A stretch of DNA of 14,345 nt, taken from NCBI GenBank assembly GCA_958407555.1, contig CATYJC010000041.1:1-14345 (forward strand), written 5' to 3'. The notes below the pieces were generated by a model, which ran no database searches, was not told the origin of the DNA, and saw only the letters and a program-made list of their open reading frames with translations. The DNA comes from an uncultured Collinsella sp. (GTDB lineage Bacteria; Actinomycetota; Coriobacteriia; Coriobacteriales; Coriobacteriaceae). Positions 5,940 to 11,449 of the stretch are shown here, one piece after another. Position 1 is the stretch's first letter, and each line of letters opens with the position of its first letter. The position numbers were made by a program, and so were the translations under genes.

Positions 5940-7352
5940 ATGGCATCAAAGAACCTTTTGCCCGTTGCCGCGCTCTGCAGTGCGCTTGCCACCGGGATGC
6001 CCGTCGCCGCTCTAGCGACACCCGCCGTGGACGTCCCCTTACCTGCCGTCAACTGTCTCGCCACAAACCAGACGAGCGCCATCGCGCGCCAACGCTTCTC
6101 GCTTGCGCAGGCAAGCATTTCGACCTCGGGGTGCCTCCGTCGCCGCGCAAACAGCTCGATAGTCGTGGATACCGAGCGCTCGAGCACAGCGGACGGCCCC
6201 CTAACGGGATGCGTTATCTGCACATGGCGCGCAGCTGCAACTGATGCCGATGGCGATTCCTGCGACGTGGAGCTGCGCCTCGACATCACTCTGTCCGATG
6301 ACTCGGCGGACGGGGCAACAGTCGCCTTCGACAGCACATTTTTCGAAGACGGAGGAGGTGTATGCCTGGGCTGCGTCCCCTCGAGCGAAGATGGCACGCA
6401 GCCCGCTATCTCATTCACCGCATCGCTGAAAATGACCAAGGCGGGCACCGACGCCACAGCAAATGGCGAGATCCCTCTGCTGTTCTACGCGAGCGGCACA
6501 GAAAGCCAGGAGATTCGGGGCAAACAGCGAACCGGATCGCTCAGCCTGACGCGAGGGACAGATCCCAGCCCTGTCGATATCAGCGCCCAAACACAAGATG
6601 TGCGTCACGTCCTTGTCGATCCGGCGCTCCTCGAGATGGAATGGAGCGGGGCGGGAGCGGTTGGGCTCGCTCCCTCAACAGGCGACATAGCAAGCGACGC
6701 CAGCGAGAGCAGCGGTGAAATAGCGCCTGGGGACAATGGCACACCAGGCGACATAACGCCACCATCGAGCGGTCCTTCAGCCACTTTCAGCAAGCCAAGC
6801 GAAACAACCGCCGCAGTGGGCGGCACACAAGCTGGCGAAAACTTGGGGTATCCCATGCCGGCAGACATCGACGAGGACAATTGTTGCATGATGGTCGCGC
6901 TCGACCGCACGGAAACCGTCGACGCCGCGAGCATTGAGGTCGCCGCCGCCGATAAGCCCGTCCGCAAAGCAGCCATTATCGCATTCCCTAAAACCGTCGA
7001 AGTTGTTTTTCTGCCATCGGGCGAGGTCGTAGCCCCTACCCTGCTCACCTTGCTTGGGGCAAAGGGCACGGCCAACCAAATCGACAACCTCACGGTCGTC
7101 GACCCTGCGACCACCGCAAAACTGCACCTGTATGCCGTAACCTCGGACGGAGGCAAAACCGAGGAATTCGACGGTGAAAGCCTCCTGAATAACCGGATAC
7201 TCCATAAAATGGAAGACGTCTCGTATCAAATTGAGCTCGAGGGATTTGACCGAGCTCGAGATGCCGATATCATCGCCGCGGCCATTGAGTCCCCGCAGCG
7301 ACTCATGACGCTGTGCTTCGATTACAGCCCCTATGTCGTGATGGGAGACTGA
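5940..7352 (+). CDS. Large secreted protein of unknown function with two CxxC pairs
   Basis: This 470-aa protein is not recognised. ATG 5940 is preceded by AAGGAG (5929-5934, 5-nt spacing). A signal peptide is clear (LLPVAALCSALATGMPVAALA, in about 6-26), with probable cleavage after ALA. The N-terminal domain (about 30-240) contains Cys 39, 65, 91, 94, 108, 142 and 145, including CVIC and CLGC pairs. These could form disulfides or bind metal. A low-complexity linker rich in Gly, Ser, Pro and Asp (about 240-305), with repeated GDIA/GEIA/GDIT units, separates it from a C-terminal domain (about 306-470) with adjacent Cys 315-316. There is no LPXTG-type signal, membrane helix or lipobox, so it is either released or held by partners. 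Position 42 nt behind the LAQTG gene suggests the same transcript. A ligand-binding or adhesive surface role is possible but not shown. Confidence 0.65.
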   Translation: MASKNLLPVAALCSALATGMPVAALATPAVDVPLPAVNCLATNQTSAIARQRFSLAQASISTSGCLRRRANSSIVVDTERSSTADGPLTGCVICTWRAAATDADGDSCDVELRLDITLSDDSADGATVAFDSTFFEDGGGVCLGCVPSSEDGTQPAISFTASLKMTKAGTDATANGEIPLLFYASGTESQEIRGKQRTGSLSLTRGTDPSPVDISAQTQDVRHVLVDPALLEMEWSGAGAVGLAPSTGDIASDASESSGEIAPGDNGTPGDITPPSSGPSATFSKPSETTAAVGGTQAGENLGYPMPADIDEDNCCMMVALDRTETVDAASIEVAAADKPVRKAAIIAFPKTVEVVFLPSGEVVAPTLLTLLGAKGTANQIDNLTVVDPATTAKLHLYAVTSDGGKTEEFDGESLLNNRILHKMEDVSYQIELEGFDRARDADIIAAAIESPQRLMTLCFDYSPYVVMGD

Positions 7353-7470
7353 GGCTTGGGCACCAAATGCCGTCATTAATACCACTTATATAACGTATAG
7401 GATGAGGCATGACGCACCCTGCAGCCCGTTCTGCTATGATTGCCAGGTTGGCATCAATATGGGAGGGTTC
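7353..7470 (+). promoter_or_regulatory. Extended -10 promoter (TGCTATGAT, 7432-7440) before the DUF554 gene
   Basis: The 118-bp gap after the secreted protein contains TGCTATGAT at 7432-7440, an extended -10 element (TGn followed by TATGAT, five of six matches to TATAAT). No good -35 lies at standard spacing, which an extended -10 does not require. Transcription would begin near 7447, giving a leader of about 24 nt to ATG 7471. This rules out the upstream in-frame ATG at 7402, which lies before the promoter. No strong terminator for the surface island was found in this gap; the only fold seen is a 4-bp stem (GGCA/TGCC) near 7357-7372. Confidence 0.5.
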
Positions 7471-8187
7471 ATGCCGGGTTTGGGAACGGTCATCAACGTC
7501 GCACTTTTGATTGCGGGCGGACTGCTGGGCCTTATAGGCGGACGCTTTATCACGCCCCGCATCCAAGACACGCTCATGAAGGCGTCGGGGCTGTGCGTTT
7601 TGTTTATCGGACTGGGCGGCACTATGCAAAAGATGCTCATCATTGACGGGAAAGCGCTGGCGACCACCGGCACCACCATGCTCATCGTCTCGTTTGCCCT
7701 CGGCTCGCTCATCGGCGAGGCCATTAACCTGGAAGCCGGCATCGAAAACCTGGGCGAATGGCTCAAACGCAAAACCGGCAGCGAGGGGGACAACGAGTTC
7801 ACCAATGCCTTTGTTTCGGCATCGCTGACCGTCTGCATCGGCGCCATGGCTATCGTGGGATCAATCCAAGACGGTCTGCTCGGTGACTGGTCCACGCTCG
7901 CTCTCAAGGGCGCGCTGGATTGCATCATCGTCTGCACCATGACGGCCTCGCTCGGCCGCGGTTGCATCTTCTCGGCCCTGCCCGTCGCCGTGTTCCAGGG
8001 AACGATCACGCTGTTTGCCGGCGCACTCTCTCCCATCATGACCGCCGCCGCCCTCGACAGCCTGTCGCTCGTGGGCTCTATGCTCATCTTCTGCGTCGGC
8101 GTAAATCTCATCCGCCCTCAGACCTTCCGCACGGCCAATATGCTCCCCTCCGTTGTCATAGCCGTCATCTACGCCCTCCTGTTCTAA
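7471..8187 (+). CDS. DUF554 family integral membrane protein
   Basis: This 238-aa protein is hydrophobic throughout, with about six or seven predicted membrane segments. It begins with the family's characteristic start MPGLGTVINVALLIAGGLLG and continues with GLCVLFIGLGG, SFALGSLIGE, CIGAMAIVGSIQDGL and SALPVAVFQGTITLFAG, all typical of DUF554 (E. coli YqgA is a member). The function of the family is unknown; a transport role is often assumed. ATG 7471 was chosen because GGGAGGG (7461-7467) immediately precedes it and because the extended -10 promoter at 7432-7440 excludes the longer frame starting at 7402; ATG 7459 is a weaker alternative. The gene appears to be a single transcription unit, since a second promoter follows it. 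Confidence 0.9.
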   Translation: MPGLGTVINVALLIAGGLLGLIGGRFITPRIQDTLMKASGLCVLFIGLGGTMQKMLIIDGKALATTGTTMLIVSFALGSLIGEAINLEAGIENLGEWLKRKTGSEGDNEFTNAFVSASLTVCIGAMAIVGSIQDGLLGDWSTLALKGALDCIIVCTMTASLGRGCIFSALPVAVFQGTITLFAGALSPIMTAAALDSLSLVGSMLIFCVGVNLIRPQTFRTANMLPSVVIAVIYALLF

Positions 8188-8202
8188 ATCTATCTACGTA
8201 GC

Positions 8203-8238
8203 GGTGTCTCGAACACCTGTTTGATGCTGTGCTATGAT
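8203..8238 (+). promoter_or_regulatory. Promoter of the TerB/BrxD/helicase cassette with an overlapping inverted repeat
   Basis: TGCTATGAT at 8230-8238 is an extended -10 identical over nine bases to the one upstream of DUF554. A weak -35-like TCGAAC lies at 8209-8214 with 18-bp spacing. The inverted repeat GGTGT-ctcga-ACACC (8203-8217) covers that -35 position, where a bound repressor would block polymerase. It could instead be a weak terminator hairpin for the DUF554 gene, but only a short T-stretch (GTTTG) follows. Transcription would start near 8245, leaving a leader of about 30 nt before the AGGAGAGGAG ribosome binding site (8261-8270) and the GTG at 8276. Confidence 0.5.
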
Positions 8239-8275
8239 ATGAGGTCACCGAAGCTGCGTTAGGAGAGGAGAAGCG

Positions 8276-10036
8276 GTGGCCGACCAGGACATCAAGATGC
8301 TCATCGAGCGCATTATGGCCGAGGCCCGGACCCATCAGTCTGCTCGCTTCTCAAACGAAGTCTATGCTGACGAGCCGATTCTCAAAACCGGTCGTCAGAT
8401 GCAGAACTTCCTTCCCGACCAGTACCGCAAAATGCGTGAGATATCGCGTTGGCAAGAAGACCCCAAGGGTGGCGCGGGACGTTGGCTTTCGGAAGCCGAG
8501 CTTTTCTACCGCCAAGGCCTGCTGATGGCCGACTTTGAGGACGACTGCCCCTACAACGGCACATTCAAGTCGTACTTTCCCACCTATAACGCCATGAGCG
8601 ATCGGCAGCTGCGTGGCTATTTTACCTGGCGCACCCAAGTGCGCCGCGGAACCGTCGAGGAAACGTCTACGTCCTTTGCCTTTCTGTATCTCTATGAGCT
8701 GATCTGCGGCATTGGCGTAGATAACCCACTCGATGGTTTTAACAAAATCAAGGCCTTTTGGGATGCCTATCGCGCCTTTGAACCCGGCATCGACCGGTTC
8801 GCACGCGTGTGGCTGCAGGACTACGCCGTGTTCCACAGACTCGACCCCAAGCTGCTTCGCGACTCTAAAACCGTCATGTTCGATAATGCCCTTATCGAGC
8901 TGCGGCGTGCGGCGCGAGACCTTGCGCCCGCGCCAACGCCGCCAGACTTGGCGCCTGCGCGTCGCAAGACCTCCGAGTCCACGCTCCCCCTTCCGCCCGA
9001 CGAGGCAGGCGAGGAGCGACTCATGACCGCTATAAACGCCCTCTCCACGTACAACCTGAATAACTCACGGCTCGACCGTTCCCACCATCGCGACCTGCGC
9101 CACGTGGCATGCGCCGTGTATGTCCGTATGGCGCGCTACTATGACACGCACCGAAAGACCGGCATCGTAGCGAGCTTGTTTGGGGAGGAGACGGCCATGC
9201 CCTACACCATGTTTGCCTCGGCCGTGTTCTTTGCGCCCGAGCGCCACGAGGACTGCGAATATCGCCTGGACCCCATTCACATCTATCGCTGCCAAAATGG
9301 CTTTTGGGAATGCATGCGCATCCACGGCAGCAGACAAAAAAGTAGCAAGCTCGGTGAGATGATGCGCGCCTGCGACCAACGCCTGCGCCTGGCCCTAGAC
9401 CCCACCCATCCCCTAAAAGAGGAGAAGGTCCCCAAATATCTGGCCAAGATCATCGATGACGAGATCGTGGCATGGCTTTCGTGGGACGCCGCGCACCAGC
9501 CTGTCAAGATCGATATCGATTTGAGTCAGCTGGGGCACATTCGGAGCGCCGCCGCGCAAACGCGTGAAGCGCTTTTGATTGATGAGGAACGCGAGGACGA
9601 TGTGCCTATGGAAGCCGAGGCGGCGCTTATCGAGCAACCGAACATCGAGCCTGCGCCCGGCATGGCTGCCGGACCTGGCGAGATGACCGCACGGCAAGAC
9701 GAACCCGACGAGCCGACTGTCTCCACCGAAGAGTTTGGCGTCGTGGCACCGCTCCTCGTGTCTATGCCCGCGCCCGTAACGCCCGCGTCTGCCGAAGCTG
9801 CGAACAAACTCGCGCCCGCCGCAGATGCCTTCCTTCGCGCGCTCCTCGAGCGGAACACGGCGCAGGCCACATTGGCGGTGGCACAGTCGGGCAAGAGTGA
9901 GGACATGCTCGTCGATAGCATCAACGAAGCGCTCTTTGACCTGGTGGGCGACACCGTTATTGAATTTGGCTCAGCAGGACCGCAGATTATCGAGGACTAC
10001 GAAGCAGACGTGAGAGGATACCTAGACCATGAGTGA
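8276..10036 (+). CDS. TerB-N / TerB-C domain protein
   Basis: This 586-aa cytoplasmic protein is first in a three-gene cassette. The start is GTG 8276, 5 nt after a very strong AGGAGAGGAG site. Residues about 65-215 match the TerB-N domain: RWLSEAELFYRQG (69-81), YNAMSDRQLRGYFTWRTQVR (104-123), then FLYLYELICGIG (136-147). A Pro/Ala-rich linker (216-245) leads to a helical middle region (246-400). Residues about 405-586 match TerB-C, starting KIDIDLSQLGHIRS and ending with SINEALFDLVGDTVIEF and IIEDYEADVRGYL. They are interrupted by an acidic, Pro-rich spacer (about 435-510). Family knowledge: TerB-N and TerB-C flank TerB-type helical domains in stress and DNA-processing systems linked to tellurite-resistance genes; no enzyme activity is established. 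It overlaps the ATPase gene by 8 nt, so the two are probably made in step. A scaffold or sensor for the ATPase and helicase is the best inference. Confidence 0.8.
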   Translation: MADQDIKMLIERIMAEARTHQSARFSNEVYADEPILKTGRQMQNFLPDQYRKMREISRWQEDPKGGAGRWLSEAELFYRQGLLMADFEDDCPYNGTFKSYFPTYNAMSDRQLRGYFTWRTQVRRGTVEETSTSFAFLYLYELICGIGVDNPLDGFNKIKAFWDAYRAFEPGIDRFARVWLQDYAVFHRLDPKLLRDSKTVMFDNALIELRRAARDLAPAPTPPDLAPARRKTSESTLPLPPDEAGEERLMTAINALSTYNLNNSRLDRSHHRDLRHVACAVYVRMARYYDTHRKTGIVASLFGEETAMPYTMFASAVFFAPERHEDCEYRLDPIHIYRCQNGFWECMRIHGSRQKSSKLGEMMRACDQRLRLALDPTHPLKEEKVPKYLAKIIDDEIVAWLSWDAAHQPVKIDIDLSQLGHIRSAAAQTREALLIDEEREDDVPMEAEAALIEQPNIEPAPGMAAGPGEMTARQDEPDEPTVSTEEFGVVAPLLVSMPAPVTPASAEAANKLAPAADAFLRALLERNTAQATLAVAQSGKSEDMLVDSINEALFDLVGDTVIEFGSAGPQIIEDYEADVRGYLDHE

Positions 10037-11333
10037 TACCGCATCCGCAGCACCCCGCGTGCCCAAGCGCGTCGCCGCCGTCATTCTCAACTCGCTCAAG
10101 GGCGGCGTGGTCCCGCGCATCGGCCTTCCCTATATCACCGTGGGGCGCGAGGTCGAGATCCGCGCTCTGCTCACCGACCTGAGCCTCATCGCCGATGGCG
10201 GCGCAAGCTTCCGCTTTCTAGTCGGTCGTTACGGCGCCGGCAAGAGCTTTTTGCTCCAGACCATCCGCACGCACGCCATGGGCGAGGGATTCGTCGTCGC
10301 CGATGCCGACCTATCCCCTGAGCGCCGCCTGCAGGGCGGCCAGGGACAGGGCCTTGCCACCTACCGTGAGCTCATCCGCAACATATCGACCAAGACGCGC
10401 CCCGAGGGCGGTGCGCTCAACCTTATCCTGGATCGCTGGGTCGCCTCGTGTGCCGATGCCGACGAGTCTGCCGTCAATGCCCAACTGGCACCGCTCGAGG
10501 AAATGGTCCACGGCTTCGACTTCGCCCGCATGCTCCGCCGCTACCGCGCGGCCGTATCCGAGGGCGACGAAGAAGCTATGAGCCGCGTGACCAAATGGAT
10601 TCGCGGCGAGTACCGCACCAAGAGTGAGGCACGCGCCGAGCTGGGCTCCTCGACCATCATCAGCGATGACGACTGGTACGACTACGTTAAGCTCATTGCG
10701 CGCTTTTTGGTCTGCAGCGGCTACAAGGGCATGCTGGTGCTCATCGACGAGCTCGTGAATCTGTACAAGATTCCCAACGCCATCACGCGCCAATACAACT
10801 ACGAGAAGATCTTGACCATGTACAACGACACGCTCCAGGGCAAAGCGCAGTACCTGGGCATGATCATGGGCGGCACGCCAACCTCCATCGAAGACCGCCG
10901 CCGCGGCGTGTTCTCCTACGAAGCCTTGCGCAGCCGACTCGCTCAGGGCCGCTTTGCACGCGAGGACCTTAAGGACATGCTCGCGCCCATCATCCGCCTG
11001 CAGCCACTCACCTACGAGGAGTTGCTGGTGCTGATCGAAAAACTCATGCAGATCCATGCCGGATACTTTGGCTGGACGCCCACGCTTACCGAGAACGACT
11101 TGGTAGACTTTCTCAAGATTGAGTTTGGCCGCGTGGGAGCCGATACGCACCTGACGCCGCGTGAGGTCATCCGTGACTTTATCGAGCTGCTCGATATCCT
11201 GTGCCAGAACCCCGATGCAAACGTGGCTGAGTTGCTGCAAAGCGTCGGCGGCGACGCGCTGGCACCGGCAGCCGCAACAGGCGACACCGGCACCGCAGAC
11301 GGCGACCGCAACTTCGCCGAATTCACCATCTAA
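10029..11333 (+). CDS. BrxD-like P-loop ATPase (DUF2791 family)
   Basis: This 434-aa AAA+/STAND-like ATPase belongs to the DUF2791 family, to which BrxD of type 2 BREX belongs. The Walker A motif GRYGAGKS lies at 66-73, just after ITVGREVEIRALL, a family hallmark. Walker B, MLVLIDELVNLYKI, has its acidic pair at D240-E241. Downstream, MIMGGTPTSIEDRRRGVFSYEALRSRL matches the family's sensor and arginine-rich segment (described in parts: GGTPTSIEDRRRG, then YEALRSRLAQGRF). The C-terminus carries a helical, winged-helix-like region and an Ala/Gly/Thr-rich tail. ATG 10029 overlaps the TerB-protein stop by 8 nt. Predicted job: ATP-driven loading or switching of the helicase encoded next, on DNA. 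No PglX, PglZ, BrxC or methylase gene is nearby, so it is not part of a complete BREX locus. Confidence 0.85.
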   Translation: MSDTASAAPRVPKRVAAVILNSLKGGVVPRIGLPYITVGREVEIRALLTDLSLIADGGASFRFLVGRYGAGKSFLLQTIRTHAMGEGFVVADADLSPERRLQGGQGQGLATYRELIRNISTKTRPEGGALNLILDRWVASCADADESAVNAQLAPLEEMVHGFDFARMLRRYRAAVSEGDEEAMSRVTKWIRGEYRTKSEARAELGSSTIISDDDWYDYVKLIARFLVCSGYKGMLVLIDELVNLYKIPNAITRQYNYEKILTMYNDTLQGKAQYLGMIMGGTPTSIEDRRRGVFSYEALRSRLAQGRFAREDLKDMLAPIIRLQPLTYEELLVLIEKLMQIHAGYFGWTPTLTENDLVDFLKIEFGRVGADTHLTPREVIRDFIELLDILCQNPDANVAELLQSVGGDALAPAAATGDTGTADGDRNFAEFTI

Positions 11334-11334
11334 C

Positions 11335-11370
11335 CTGCCAAAAAGGGACAGGTCTATTTTGGCAGCTTTT
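11335..11370 (+). terminator. 9-bp perfect hairpin with T-run between ATPase and helicase genes (terminator-like or REP-like)
   Basis: CTGCCAAAA (11335-11343) pairs perfectly with TTTTGGCAG (11357-11365) across a 13-nt loop, AGGGACAGGTCTA, and is followed by CTTTT (11366-11370). The hairpin begins two bases after the ATPase stop codon. By shape it could be an intrinsic terminator, though the T-run is short. If active it would attenuate transcription into the helicase gene. The AAAAAGGGACAGGTC core resembles short repeats often found dispersed in bacterial genomes, so a REP-like origin is also possible. Confidence 0.55.
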
Positions 11371-11449
11371 ATCTGCACAAACGTTGAGACAGCAATGCAG
11401 CAAACCATTGCCAACCGCATTGAGAGGTTCGTATTTGAGGGGAGGCCCC

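Noticed and set aside
7402..7470. Longer start of the DUF554 gene at ATG 7402
   Set aside because: The added 23 residues are not family-like, lie upstream of the extended -10 at 7432-7440 and have no ribosome binding site; ATG 7471 has GGGAGGG in front.
10311..11420. 369-codon minus-strand open frame opposite the ATPase gene
   Set aside because: It is a shadow of the BrxD-like gene, which has Walker A and B motifs in the plus frame.
11384..11449. Longer N-terminus of the helicase starting at 11384
   Set aside because: The extension is not helicase-like and has no ribosome binding site, whereas GTG 11450 has GAGGGGAGG 4 nt upstream.
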